Source: Adhaeribacter radiodurans
Lineage (GTDB): Bacteria; Bacteroidota; Bacteroidia; Cytophagales; Hymenobacteraceae
DNA: 64,000 bases
Direction: 5' to 3'
Assembly (NCBI RefSeq): GCF_014075995.1
Contig: NZ_CP055153.1
Location: 4,712,001 to 4,776,000 of the forward strand
This document shows positions 45,501-54,070 of the stretch, one piece after another. Numbering within the stretch: position 1 is the first letter of the stretch; each line of letters begins with the position of its first letter. The position numbers and the translations under genes are program-made. The notes below the pieces were generated by a model, which did no database searches, was not told where the DNA came from, and saw only the letters and a program-made list of their open reading frames with translations.

Positions 45501-46805
45501 ATCAAACATGCCTATCCAGAGATCGTCGGTTTTCTGGCTCTGCACCAAATCCAATACCGCCGGGCTAGCCAGAGAATTTTTATTCCTCGGGTTCGGCAAC
45601 CACCGCGAGAAGGTCTGGGTTTCCCGGTTAAAAAGATTCAAGCCGCCACCATCGGTTCCTACCCATACATCGCCGTTGCTTTTTTCGGCAAAGGCCGTCA
45701 CAATATTAAAACTTAAACTGGTAAGGTCGGGGTTATGACTCTGGTATAAAGCAAAAGTAGATAAATTGCGGTCGTATTTATTTAAACCGCTGGAGTTCGT
45801 ACCAATCCATAAAATTCCCTGCTTATCCTGCAGCAAGGAAATTATTGAATTATGACTTAAACTGTTTTCAACTTCGGATTTCTTGGCGTAATGCTGAAAT
45901 TGGTCTGTGGCGCTATCGTAAAGACTTAAACCTTGTTCGGTACCAATCCAGATTTTACCCGGGGCGGCATTGGTAAGAGCATAAACAGTATTACTGCTCA
46001 ACCCATTAGCATTACCCGGATTATGCCGAAAATGCGTAAAAGTATTAGTAGCAGCATTATATAAATCTAAGCCCCCGTACGTACCCACCCAAATATCACC
46101 GTTTTCTTCCGGCAGCAGAGCAGTAACATAGTTGTACGTCAGGCTTTGGGCATTATTATCGTAGTGGAGGAATTGAGTAATTGTTTTGGTGCGGGGATCG
46201 AAGCGGTTCAGCCCACCGTAGGTACCAATCCATAAGTTGCCCTTAGTATCTTCGGTAATAGAGGCAATACTGTTGTTGCTTAAATGGTTGGTATGCCGTG
46301 GCCCCGCCATAAAACGGGTAACCTTACCGGTTTTTCTATCAAACAAATTTAAACCTGCCATGGTACCCAGCCATAAATTTCCCCGGCTGTCCTCGAAAAT
46401 AGCCGTAACGGCTTTATCACTAATGGCTTGTTTATCGTTGAGGTTAGCCGGGTAATGCACAAAAGTATCGTTAGCCCGATCGTAACGGCTCAATGTTCCG
46501 CCGTTAGTTCCTATCCATAAATTACCAGCTTTGTCTTCGTAAAGCGCCATAATATCGCTGGCCGGAATGCTGCCGGGTTTGTTAGGATCGTGCCGGTAAA
46601 CGGTAAAGTTGTATCCATCGTACTTATTTAACCCATCCATGGTGCCGAACCACATAAATCCGGATTTATCTTTCAGAATACACATAACCGTACTCTGCGA
46701 TAAACCTTGCGCATTGGTTAAGTGCGTAAATTTTAGATCTGGTGCTTGGGCAAAAATGGCCAGGGCACAGAAATAAAAAAGGATACTAAAAAAGAGTTTT
46801 TTCAT
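42576..46805 (-). CDS. Hybrid two-component sensor (Reg_prop beta-propellers, histidine kinase, two receivers)
   Basis: One-protein signalling system of about 1409 residues. Signal peptide ([20 protein letters not shown]); about 14 two-bladed propeller repeats (motif GNLWIGTxGGLNxFD, about 25-700) and a Y_Y_Y domain (about 700-780) form the periplasmic sensor. A membrane helix follows at about 790-810, then coiled coil, HisKA with His902 in [13 protein letters not shown], and HATPase ([28 protein letters not shown]). Receiver 1 keeps Asp1192 ([11 protein letters not shown]) but lacks the acidic pair at its start. Receiver 2 is complete, with Asp1331 ([11 protein letters not shown]). There is no C-terminal AraC domain, unlike the SusR-type polysaccharide regulators. 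ATG 46805 is preferred over GTG 46823. Confidence 0.92.
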   Translation of the reverse strand: MKKLFFSILFYFCALAIFAQAPDLKFTHLTNAQGLSQSTVMCILKDKSGFMWFGTMDGLNKYDGYNFTVYRHDPNKPGSIPASDIMALYEDKAGNLWIGTNGGTLSRYDRANDTFVHYPANLNDKQAISDKAVTAIFEDSRGNLWLGTMAGLNLFDRKTGKVTRFMAGPRHTNHLSNNSIASITEDTKGNLWIGTYGGLNRFDPRTKTITQFLHYDNNAQSLTYNYVTALLPEENGDIWVGTYGGLDLYNAATNTFTHFRHNPGNANGLSSNTVYALTNAAPGKIWIGTEQGLSLYDSATDQFQHYAKKSEVENSLSHNSIISLLQDKQGILWIGTNSSGLNKYDRNLSTFALYQSHNPDLTSLSFNIVTAFAEKSNGDVWVGTDGGGLNLFNRETQTFSRWLPNPRNKNSLASPAVLDLVQSQKTDDLWIGMFDGGLNRYNWKTNTFTHYKAGNSPYHLSNNSVFRLIEDRQGNIWIGTGGGGLNKLDVKTQKITQYKFDPANPNSLSNDYIRALYEDKAGNIWVGTYSGGLNKFNPETQTFTRYDKANNNLSHDVIFSITEDRRGNLWVGTMGGGLNVLNKKTNKFTFFTEKNGLPSNVINSIVEDASGFLWLSTNNGVSRFHPEKNTFKNYSPYNGLQSYEFTDGSGLITQNGEVFFGGSNGFNLFQPAQMVDNTNVPPVVLTDLHLFNKSVDIGGDSPLQQHISQTKTLTLPYDQAVFALEYAALDYTIPEKNQYAYILENFDKQWSHVGTERKATYTNLDPGTYTFRVKAANNDGVWNPQPTTLKIIITPPYWMTWWFRLLLAGVVTGGVLAFYRNRLQTIREQQAKLEQQVQERTAQVSHQKEELQRQATHLKHLNEQLLDQQEYEKQAKEEAEQARQEAEKANQAKSIFLATMSHEIRTPLNGVIGMTALLSETKLDAEQRNFTEIIGRSGKNLLTVINDVLDFSKIESGKMELEQQSFNLRECLEEVLDMFASKAAQQQLELLYELDSKLPNCIVGDYSRLQQILINLVGNALKFTAAGEIVVKATLEQLLENDQLKLRFTVKDTGIGFSPEKAASLFQPFSQLDSSTTRKYGGTGLGLAICKRLVELMQGEISAISQPGAGATFRFTLLTAAAPDLNVTDVVTPVNAGELQHKTILLVIPNATCCEWLCQQLQHWQYKPVAVASAREALSVVKQQTFDAVLTDRQLPGMDGVSLAQALRQQQPDLPLILLCPLGNELDAEARALFSCTLSKPVKYLALQQAIKESMQHQRPEVSPATAQHKLSEKFAHQYPLRILVAEDYPINQLFARMALERLGYIIEMAENGLQVLTACEQSRYDVILMDVQMPEMDGLDATRAIRAQENSPQPYIIATTASALTEDELACIEAGMNAFISKPIDLDALMKALQKAFAFMQEVAELEK

Positions 46806-47532
46806 CTTAATAATTACGGCCACCTTCGTGAACTATTCCGGTGAGTATTTTTCAATAGTTATTGGGCTAGCAACTTGGAGAATCCGCTCAGCCTATAACC
46901 TTTATTGCTATAAATCAATTTTACTCTAATGGTGCAACAGTGTTTTTTATTAAAATTTTTCCAAAAGGAAGCATCTAATAAAATTTATATTTATTTACTA
47001 TAAAATAATAAGTATACTAACCATGTAAATAGTACATTTTAATTATAAAATAAAAGTTTACCAGTGATTTAACCTTTATTAAATGCAATTCGTTTACCAA
47101 ATACTAAAGTAAGAAAACCAATAAGTTATCCGGCAATACCAGGTAAACAATTTTAATATTTAGTTAAAATAAACCTCTACAATTCTAATAATAGTTACAA
47201 AAAGTTTACGATTTACTTTTACAGTATCCATCAATTGAAATTTATAGTGCTACTGTTTTTTAAAAATAACTGATTAAAATTATAGAACTATCTACTATAG
47301 ATTTTAATAAGTTGAAATTTATTCTATCAATAAAAAGTAAAAGTTTAAAGTTCCTAAAACTAAAATAGTGCTATTATATTACCAATTATAAGAGTCACAT
47401 GATTAAGCTTGAATTAGATACTTGGCTATTAAAACAGTTGCTATAATGGTTAAGAATCCTTTTTAATTTTGAATAAAGAATTACTTTATTGTTGGGCAGC
47501 GAGTATAAGCTTTAAAAATAGATGTATCCTAT
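46806..47532. other. Long AT-rich intergenic region
   Basis: About 730 bases of very AT-rich DNA upstream of the hybrid kinase and the oxidoreductase. I see no supported gene, repeat-family copy or RNA. It may hold the promoters of both genes. Confidence 0.35.
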
Positions 47533-48504
47533 ATGAAAGCCATTGTAATTACTCAACCTGGTGCCCCACATGTTTTACAACTTCAGGAAAGGCCTGCGCC
47601 TGTTCCAGCCGCACACGAAGTTTTGATTCAGGTAAAAGCCGCCGGCGTAAACCGGCCCGATGTTTTTCAGCGGAAAGGTGGTTATCCGCCACCTCCAGGC
47701 GTGCCGGCGGATATCCCGGGATTGGAAATAGCTGGAATAATTACAGAATGCGGCGAGGAGGTAAACCGCTGGCAACCGGGTCAGGCAGTTTGTGCTTTAT
47801 TGGGTGGTGGTGGTTATGCCGAATACGTAGTTGCCGATGCGCGCCATTGTTTGCCCTTACCGGCCAACTGGTCTTTTGCGGAAGCTGCTTCTTTGCCCGA
47901 AACTGTTTTTACCGTGTGGCACAACGTATTTCAGCGCGGACATCTACAAGCCGGCGAAACCTTTTTGGTTCACGGCGGTACGAGCGGTATTGGTATCACC
48001 GCTATTCAATTAGCCAAGGCGCTCGGTGCCCGGGTATTTACCACGGCGGGCAGTCCGGATAAATGTGCGGCCTGCCTCACTCTAAGAGCAGATAAAGCAA
48101 TTAATTATAAAACCGAAGATTTTGCCGAAGCTTTCGCCAGCGATGGGGTAGATGTTATTCTGGATATGATTGGAGGACCTTATACGCCCAAAAATATTCA
48201 GCTTTTAAAACCGGATGGACGCTTGGTATTTATTAATGCCATGCTAGGTAACCAGGGTGAGTTTAATATTATGGATGTAATGCGCCGGCGTTTAACTATT
48301 ACCGGCAGCACTCTGCGTCCGCGTGAAGCAGATTTTAAAGCAAACCTGGCCGCTGATATTGAAAAACACGTTTGGCCATTACTGCAAAACAAAAAATTCA
48401 AACCGGTAATCTATCAGGTACTACCCCTTTCCGAGGCAGCTCAAGCCCACTCTATTATGGAAAGTAGTGAACATATTGGCAAATTAGTTTTAGAAGTAAA
48501 TTGA
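47533..48504 (+). CDS. NAD(P)H-quinone oxidoreductase (zinc-independent MDR family)
   Basis: 323 residues, soluble. Medium-chain dehydrogenase/reductase fold without zinc ligands: GroES-like domain with AAGVNRPDVFQRKGGYPPPPG and PADIPGLEIAGIITECGEEV, then the Rossmann domain with VHGGTSGIGITAIQLAKALGA, and GGPYTPKNIQLLKPDGRLVF. The closest family is the PIG3/Qor-like quinone reductases. It likely reduces quinones or reactive enones using NADPH. ATG 47533 (MKAIVITQPGAPH) is standard for the family. It is monocistronic; an R3 copy lies directly after the stop. Confidence 0.9.
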   Translation: MKAIVITQPGAPHVLQLQERPAPVPAAHEVLIQVKAAGVNRPDVFQRKGGYPPPPGVPADIPGLEIAGIITECGEEVNRWQPGQAVCALLGGGGYAEYVVADARHCLPLPANWSFAEAASLPETVFTVWHNVFQRGHLQAGETFLVHGGTSGIGITAIQLAKALGARVFTTAGSPDKCAACLTLRADKAINYKTEDFAEAFASDGVDVILDMIGGPYTPKNIQLLKPDGRLVFINAMLGNQGEFNIMDVMRRRLTITGSTLRPREADFKANLAADIEKHVWPLLQNKKFKPVIYQVLPLSEAAQAHSIMESSEHIGKLVLEVN

Positions 48505-48510
48505 TTGTGG

Positions 48511-48606
48511 CTTAAGTACCTGGACAAAAATAAATATACATTCTCACGCGTAGTTTTAGTGGAAAAACAACCACCCCTACCCCTCCTAAACTTAGGAGGG
48601 GAGCTA
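48511..48606 (-). repeat. R3 repeat, copy 3
   Basis: Reverse copy of the unit: CTTAAGTACCTGGACAAAAA, AAACAACCACCCCTACCCCT, CCTAAACTTAGGAGGGGAGC. It starts six bases after the oxidoreductase stop codon. Confidence 0.7.
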
Positions 48607-48905
48607 TTACCCAAATTATTATCTATCATTTAATTTGTCTCTTTACTTAGATAGCAAAATAAAAACCTCCGTTCAATTAAAAATTCTACAGCAACTTTTA
48701 AGAAAAAGTAAAAAGTAATTCACATTTACGATTACACCCAACTTAAACAAAAGCAGGCAGTTACTTTTAATAAGCAAGTAGTACGCCTCACACAATTCTG
48801 CACTCTTGTAAGGCTTTATTAAAAAAAAATTTCAATTGAAAAGGATTGCTTTTTGGCGATAATAGTAAATTTAAGTAATTAGAGGTGCCAAAAAGGTTTA
48901 TCCCT

Positions 48906-50108
48906 ATGACTCTTACAACTACTTCGCGCCGTAATTTTTTAAAAACAACCAGTTTAGGCTTAGCTAGTCTGCCAATGTTTTTACAGGCCTGCGCCAGCGG
49001 GAAAGCTGCTGCCAAAGCTTCTTCTTATTTTGTATACGTTGGTACTTACGCCAAACCCGACCAAGACAGCATTTTTGGTTATCGGTTAAATACCGATACC
49101 GGCGAACTAACGCGTTTACTAGCCGTAAAGGGAGGCGAAAACCCCTCGTTCCTGACTTTAGATTCGAAAAAAAGATTCCTGTACGCGGTAAATGAAATTG
49201 GTAATTATAATAATGCCAAGAGTGGCGCGGTAAGTGCCTTCTCGGTAGATCCCGGAACCGGACAATTGACTTTATTAAACCAGCAAGCTTCGGAAGGTTC
49301 GTCGCCGTGTTATATTTCTTTAGATAAAACCGAAAAAGTAGCTCTTGCGGCTAATTATGGTGGTGGTAATGTAATTGCCCTACCAATCCAGGACAATGGT
49401 TCCTTAAAAAAGGCGGTCGGGAATGAGCAACACCAAGGAAGCAGCATATCTAATCGGCAATCTGGCCCGCACGCGCACTGCATTATTCCCGATCCTAAAA
49501 ACAACTTTATTTTTGCAGTAGATTTAGGTTTAGATCAGGTACTGGGTTATCGTTTGGATCCTAAATCGGCCAAACTTACCCGGGCTGCCCAACCTGCTTT
49601 TCAAACCAAGCCGGGTGCGGGTCCGCGCCACCTTACCTTTCACCCGAACGGCCAATTTGCTTTCTTGATCTGCGAACTTAACTCCACCGTAATTGCTCTG
49701 ACCTACAATGCCAGCCAAGGTACTTTTTCAGAGATTCAAGCGCTCTCTACTTTACCCACTGATTTTACCGGCGAAAGTTACTGTGCCGATGTACACGTTT
49801 CGCCGGATGGTAAGTTTCTTTACGGTTCTAACCGGGGCCATAATAGCATAGCCGTATTTAGTATTAACCCAACTAATGGCCAACTAACACTGGTGCAGCA
49901 TGTAAGCACCCAAGGTAATTGGCCCCGTAATTTTGCTATTGATCCATCGGGCAAAATTTTAATAGCCGCTAATGAGCGTTCTGACGATATTTTTACTTAT
50001 CGCATTGATTCAGGTACCGGTCAGCTAACCCCTACTGGTTTTTCGGCCCAAGTACCCAAGCCAGTGTGTGTGCAGATAGTTGCGGATTTTAATGGTAAAA
50101 AAAGCTAA
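48906..50108 (+). CDS. Lactonase-family beta-propeller lipoprotein (6-phosphogluconolactonase-like)
   Basis: A seven-bladed propeller of the lactonase (YbhE/Pgl) family, about 400 residues. A twin-arginine signal (SRRNFLKTT) precedes a hydrophobic stretch and possible lipobox LQAC, so it is folded and then exported as an envelope lipoprotein. Propeller motifs: YFVYVGTYAKPDQDSIFGY, NPSFLTLDSKKRFLYAVNE, GGGNVIALPI, HPNGQFAFLICELNST and NWPRNFAIDPSGKILIAANE. The cytosolic pentose-phosphate role of Pgl is unlikely for an exported protein; it may hydrolyse extracellular sugar lactones. ATG 48906 is preferred over the GTG at 48885. Confidence 0.88.
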   Translation: MTLTTTSRRNFLKTTSLGLASLPMFLQACASGKAAAKASSYFVYVGTYAKPDQDSIFGYRLNTDTGELTRLLAVKGGENPSFLTLDSKKRFLYAVNEIGNYNNAKSGAVSAFSVDPGTGQLTLLNQQASEGSSPCYISLDKTEKVALAANYGGGNVIALPIQDNGSLKKAVGNEQHQGSSISNRQSGPHAHCIIPDPKNNFIFAVDLGLDQVLGYRLDPKSAKLTRAAQPAFQTKPGAGPRHLTFHPNGQFAFLICELNSTVIALTYNASQGTFSEIQALSTLPTDFTGESYCADVHVSPDGKFLYGSNRGHNSIAVFSINPTNGQLTLVQHVSTQGNWPRNFAIDPSGKILIAANERSDDIFTYRIDSGTGQLTPTGFSAQVPKPVCVQIVADFNGKKS

Positions 50109-50183
50109 GCATACATGGGCAAGATAATACTGCTTCCATAGTCTATTAAAAGGTAAAGAATTCTATCAATGGTAGCTGGTAAA

Positions 50184-51053
50184 TTATTCTTTCTTCCGGC
50201 GTTGCTGTTCCAGGGAATCCCAAAGTTCTGAGGGTATCTCGTCGAAATGATTGAATTCACCGGCTCCTTTGAGCCATTCGCCGCCGTCTATGGTAACAAC
50301 TTCGCCGTTTATAAAAGAGGCATAATCGGAAACCAGGTAAGCGGCGAGGTTGGCTAGTTCAAGGGGTTCACCTAATCGTTTCACCGGAACGCGCTTTACC
50401 GGATCCACTATATCAACCAGATTTGGCGGAAAAAGGCGGCTAAAAGCACCTTCCGTCGGGAAAGGTCCCGGGGCAATGGCGTTGGAACGAATATCGTATT
50501 TAGCCCATTCTACCGCTAACGAACGGGTAAGAGCCAGTACACCAGCTTTGGCGCAGGCCGAGGGTACTACGTACCCGGAACCCGTCGAGGCATAGGTAGT
50601 AACAATGTTTAAAATAGTACCCGGCTGTTGCTCGGCAATCCAAAGCTTTCCTAAAGCTAAAGTCGTGTTATAGCTGCCTTTTAAAACAATATCAGTTACT
50701 ACGTCGAAGGCTTTGGGACTGAGTCGTTCGGTGGGACTAATGAAATTACCGGCGGCATTATTAATTAAAACGTTTATGGTACCTAATTTTTCCCTAGCCG
50801 TTTGCAGCATGGTTTCCACGGCTTGGTAATCGCGTACATCGCAGGCAATTGGTACAATAATGCCACCTGTACGTTCGTGCAATTCGGCTGCTGTTTGTTC
50901 CAGCACCTCCAACTTACGACTGGTAATTACTACTTGGGCTCCCAACTGCAAAAATACCTGCGCCATAGATTTACCTAAACCCGTGCCGCCCCCAGTTATA
51001 ATAATGGTGTTGCCTTTTAAGGCGTTTTCTTTTAACATCAAATCTGTTCTCAT
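50184..51053 (-). CDS. 2,4-dienoyl-CoA reductase-like SDR oxidoreductase
   Basis: 289 residues, classical SDR Rossmann fold: IIITGGGTGLGKSMA binds NADP, INVLINNAAGNFISP is the NNAG motif, and VTTYASTGSGYVVPSACAKAG with LAVEWAKYDIRSNAIAPGPF surrounds the active site. The usual YxxxK is replaced by S-A-C-A-K with a Tyr further upstream, as in mitochondrial DECR1. This supports reduction of 2,4-dienoyl-CoA intermediates during beta-oxidation of unsaturated fatty acids. ATG 51053 (MRTDLML) with a second option a few codons later (MLKENALKGN). It is convergent with the lactonase gene and monocistronic. Confidence 0.9.
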   Translation of the reverse strand: MRTDLMLKENALKGNTIIITGGGTGLGKSMAQVFLQLGAQVVITSRKLEVLEQTAAELHERTGGIIVPIACDVRDYQAVETMLQTAREKLGTINVLINNAAGNFISPTERLSPKAFDVVTDIVLKGSYNTTLALGKLWIAEQQPGTILNIVTTYASTGSGYVVPSACAKAGVLALTRSLAVEWAKYDIRSNAIAPGPFPTEGAFSRLFPPNLVDIVDPVKRVPVKRLGEPLELANLAAYLVSDYASFINGEVVTIDGGEWLKGAGEFNHFDEIPSELWDSLEQQRRKKE

Positions 51054-51235
51054 TCTCTTGATTCTGGTTAGAATTTACCTAAACGGACACTGGTCTTAAA
51101 GTGATATAAATTATGCCCAATCTTATAAATTTATTGCCATAGGAGCTAGAACCTAAACCCAGTTTAAACCCGGCAGGTTTTGAAAACATTTTTGTACGAA
51201 ACCTGCCTGAAATGGAATCAAGTAATACATACTTT

Positions 51236-51430
51236 TTCCTCTTTTGTCATTCGGGAAGGATCTAACCGGCAGAAAAGAGGAACGGAACACTTGTAATAGA
51301 AGGATTACTTGTTGAATGTAAAGAATAACTTTCTAAACAACACTGTGGCAGTTACTCTCAATTGGTTAGATCCTTCCACGATGACGGGAGTAAGTAGAAA
51401 AAATTGTTTTAAACTTATATTTCGGACATT
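51236..51430. repeat. R4 inverted-repeat element, copy 2
   Basis: Left arm GTCATTCGGGAAGGATCTAA (51246) and right arm TTGGTTAGATCCTTCCACGA ending GAC at 51385. Flanks match copy 1 (12994-13200) in inverted orientation. The rest of the gap between the SDR and lpdA genes is featureless. Confidence 0.65.
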
Positions 51431-51515
51431 CAAGTTTTCTAAACCTACCAGTTGGCCTATTTTAAATAAACGTATAGCAATTAGTAAATTCTAGCTGATA
51501 TAATCAGAATAAACC

Positions 51516-51549
51516 AAAAGAGCTGAAAGATTTCTCCTTCAGCTCCTTT
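51516..51549 (-). terminator. Rho-independent terminator of lpdA
   Basis: On the minus strand, AAAGGAGCTGAAGGA and the complementary TTTCAGCTCTTTT form a stem followed by T-rich sequence. It lies 25 bases after the lpdA stop codon. Confidence 0.75.
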
Positions 51550-51573
51550 AATTAGAATGTATAATTTTAAATT

Positions 51574-52968
51574 CTACAAGTGAATTACTTCGTCGTAAGC
51601 AGCGGCAGTAGCTTCCATTATTGCTTCTGACATGGTAGGGTGCGGGTGTACTGATTTAATAATTTCGTGACCGGTTGTTTCCAGTTTCCGGGCTACAACT
51701 ACTTCGGCAATCATTTCGGTTACGTTGGCCCCGATCATGTGCGCGCCCAGCCATTCGCCGTACTTGGCATCGAAAATTACTTTTACAAAACCTTCTTTCA
51801 CCCCAGCGGCACTAGCTTTGCCCGATGCCGAAAAAGGGAATTTACCTACCTTAATGTCTAAACCTTGTTCGCGGGCTTGTTTTTCGGTTAAGCCTACCGA
51901 TGCAATTTCGGGAGAGCAATACGTACAGCCCGGCAGGTTTTTATAGTTAAGCGGCTCCGGATGGTGACCGGCTATTTTCTCTACGCAAATAATACCTTCC
52001 GCGGAAGCAACGTGCGCCAGAGCGGGCCCCATTACAATATCGCCGATGGCATAAATGCCCGGTACGCTGGTGCGGTAGAATTCATCTACTACTACCCGGC
52101 CTTTTTCTACTTTTACGCCGGTTTCTTCTAAACCAATGCCCTCCAGGTTAGTAGCTACTCCAACCGCCGATAAAACTACATCGCAGGTAATTGTTTCTTC
52201 GCCTTTAGCCGTTTTAATTTTAACTACGCAGCCTTCGCCGCTGGTATCTACGGCTTCTACCGAAGAGTTGGTTAAAATATCAATACCCGATTTTTTGAAA
52301 GATTTTTCGAGTTGTTTGGATACTTCTTCGTCTTCTACGGGCACTACGTTCGGCATGTACTCTACAATGGTAACTTTGGTACCCATAGCATTATAAAAAT
52401 ACGCGAACTCTACGCCAATAGCACCGGAACCCACCACTACCATGGTTTTAGGTTGTTTTTCCAGCACCATGGCCTGGCGGTAGCCCACAATTTTTTTACC
52501 ATCTATTGGCAAATTAGGCAACTCGCGCGAGCGGGCACCAGTAGCTAAAATAACATTTGGCGCTTCGTAGGTTTCTTTTTTACCATCGGCAGTAGTTACT
52601 TCTACTTTTTTGTTGCCCAGCACTTTGCCGAAACCAGCAATATGATCAATTTTATTTTTCCGGAATAAAAACTGAATACCTTTACTCATACCATTGGCTA
52701 CGCCCCGACTACGGTTAATTACTGCCCCGAAATCAGCAGTAGCATCTCCTACGTTAATTCCGTAGTCCTGCGCATGCTTAATGTATTCAAAAACCTGAGC
52801 GCTCTTGAGCAAAGCCTTCGTGGGAATACAACCCCAGTTCAAGCAAATCCCACCCAGTTCTGCTCTTTCTACTACCCCTACTTTCAGGCCGAGTTGTGAG
52901 GCACGGATAGCGGCTACGTAACCACCTGGTCCGCTGCCAATTACTATCAAATCGTATGCTGATGCCAT
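51574..52968 (-). CDS. lpdA: Dihydrolipoyl dehydrogenase (E3)
   Basis: FAD-dependent E3 component of pyruvate and 2-oxoglutarate dehydrogenases and the glycine cleavage system, 464 residues. FAD-binding GSGPGGYVAAIRASQLG; redox disulfide Cys42-Cys47 in GGICLNWGCIPTK; NAD-binding VVVGSGAIGVEFAYFYNAMG; C-terminal active-site His443 in HPHPTMSEAIME. Complete, with ATG 52968 and its own terminator at 51516-51549. No E1 or E2 gene lies next to it, so it is a stand-alone shared E3. Confidence 0.96.
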   Translation of the reverse strand: MASAYDLIVIGSGPGGYVAAIRASQLGLKVGVVERAELGGICLNWGCIPTKALLKSAQVFEYIKHAQDYGINVGDATADFGAVINRSRGVANGMSKGIQFLFRKNKIDHIAGFGKVLGNKKVEVTTADGKKETYEAPNVILATGARSRELPNLPIDGKKIVGYRQAMVLEKQPKTMVVVGSGAIGVEFAYFYNAMGTKVTIVEYMPNVVPVEDEEVSKQLEKSFKKSGIDILTNSSVEAVDTSGEGCVVKIKTAKGEETITCDVVLSAVGVATNLEGIGLEETGVKVEKGRVVVDEFYRTSVPGIYAIGDIVMGPALAHVASAEGIICVEKIAGHHPEPLNYKNLPGCTYCSPEIASVGLTEKQAREQGLDIKVGKFPFSASGKASAAGVKEGFVKVIFDAKYGEWLGAHMIGANVTEMIAEVVVARKLETTGHEIIKSVHPHPTMSEAIMEATAAAYDEVIHL

Positions 52969-53250
52969 ATTATTGGATTTATTTTCTTATTGAGTGCCGC
53001 AAAGTTAGGTTATAATCTGTATTTCCCAAATTGATATTTACCCGTTCAAAATCCGGGAAAAATGAAAAAATTTATAGGTAGTACTCTCTGTTTTCATGAA
53101 CTCAGATGAAGTAAAAGGAGTACTGCTACTACGGAGGTATTGGTTAAGTAAATTCTGGAACGCTACAGTTGCTGGCACGAAAATTTCTTTTACTAAAAAC
53201 AGGCTAAATAAAAAATTGTTGGCTTATATTTTGAATTCCTAACGTTTTAT

Positions 53251-53958
53251 ATGAAATACTTTTTAACTTTTTTTGTGGCTATTACCTTGCTTACGGCCTG
53301 TACCCAGCGTAATTATAAATCTTATACGCGTCAGGCCGCCACTAAATTCCAGGCAAAGGATTACCAGGGCGCAATAGAGGAATACAGCAAAGCCATTAAC
53401 CTGAAATCGAACAATGCTGATTTATATAAACGCCGCGGCATAGCTCGCTACGAACTAAAAGATTACCCAAACGCTTTAACAGATTTAAACCAGGCTGCAG
53501 TTTTAAATAAATACGATGCCGAAACTTTTAAATTCCTGGGCGATGTGCAAATGCAACAGAATAATTTAAAGGAAGCTGTTGTAAGTTATACCCAAGCCAT
53601 TACTCTTGATAACGAGTATGCAAACGCTTACAACAACCGGGGAATTTGTAAGGCAAAATTAAAAGATCATGCGGGGGCGGTAAACGATTACACCAAAGCC
53701 ATTTTATTTAAACCAGATTACGCCGTTGCTTACCAAAACCGGGCAAATGCCAAGTTTCGGGTAAAAGCCTACCGCGAAGCCCTTGAAGATTATAACAAAG
53801 CCTTGAATTACGACAGCGACCTACCCGAAGCTTATTTTAACCGCGCCCTGATTAACAAAACTTTAAAGCAAAATCAGGATGCCTGCCGGGATTGGGCCAA
53901 AGCCGAAGAACTAGGCGTAGACAAAGCCGGCGACTACCGGAAGCGTTTTTGTAAGTAA
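53251..53958 (+). CDS. TPR-repeat lipoprotein
   Basis: 235 residues. Signal peptide with lipobox LTAC (Cys17) predicts a lipoprotein. Six tetratricopeptide repeats fill the rest (e.g. YQGAIEEYSKAINLKSNNAD, YPNALTDLNQAAVLNKYDAE, AVNDYTKAILFKPDYAVAY), forming a helical scaffold for protein partners. No enzyme motif. The partner is unknown. Its transcript ends at the strong shared hairpin 54009-54061, opposite the M4 protease gene. Confidence 0.88.
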   Translation: MKYFLTFFVAITLLTACTQRNYKSYTRQAATKFQAKDYQGAIEEYSKAINLKSNNADLYKRRGIARYELKDYPNALTDLNQAAVLNKYDAETFKFLGDVQMQQNNLKEAVVSYTQAITLDNEYANAYNNRGICKAKLKDHAGAVNDYTKAILFKPDYAVAYQNRANAKFRVKAYREALEDYNKALNYDSDLPEAYFNRALINKTLKQNQDACRDWAKAEELGVDKAGDYRKRFCK

Positions 53959-54008
53959 TTTAATTATTAGCAGTGCCTATCTGTAAATAAACGAGTATAA
54001 GAAATTTA

Positions 54009-54061
54009 CTTTAGTAAAAAACAAAGGTGCCTTTAAGGCACCTTTGTTTTTTACTAAAGTA
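54009..54061. terminator. Bidirectional terminator between convergent genes
   Basis: A perfect palindrome of about 53 bases centred on GGTGCCTTTAAGGCACC, flanked by AAAAAACAAA / TTTGTTTTTT and ACTTTAGT / ACTAAAGT. It has T-runs in both directions and serves the TPR lipoprotein gene (+) and the M4 peptidase gene (-). Confidence 0.9.
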
Positions 54062-54070
54062 CGATCCTAT

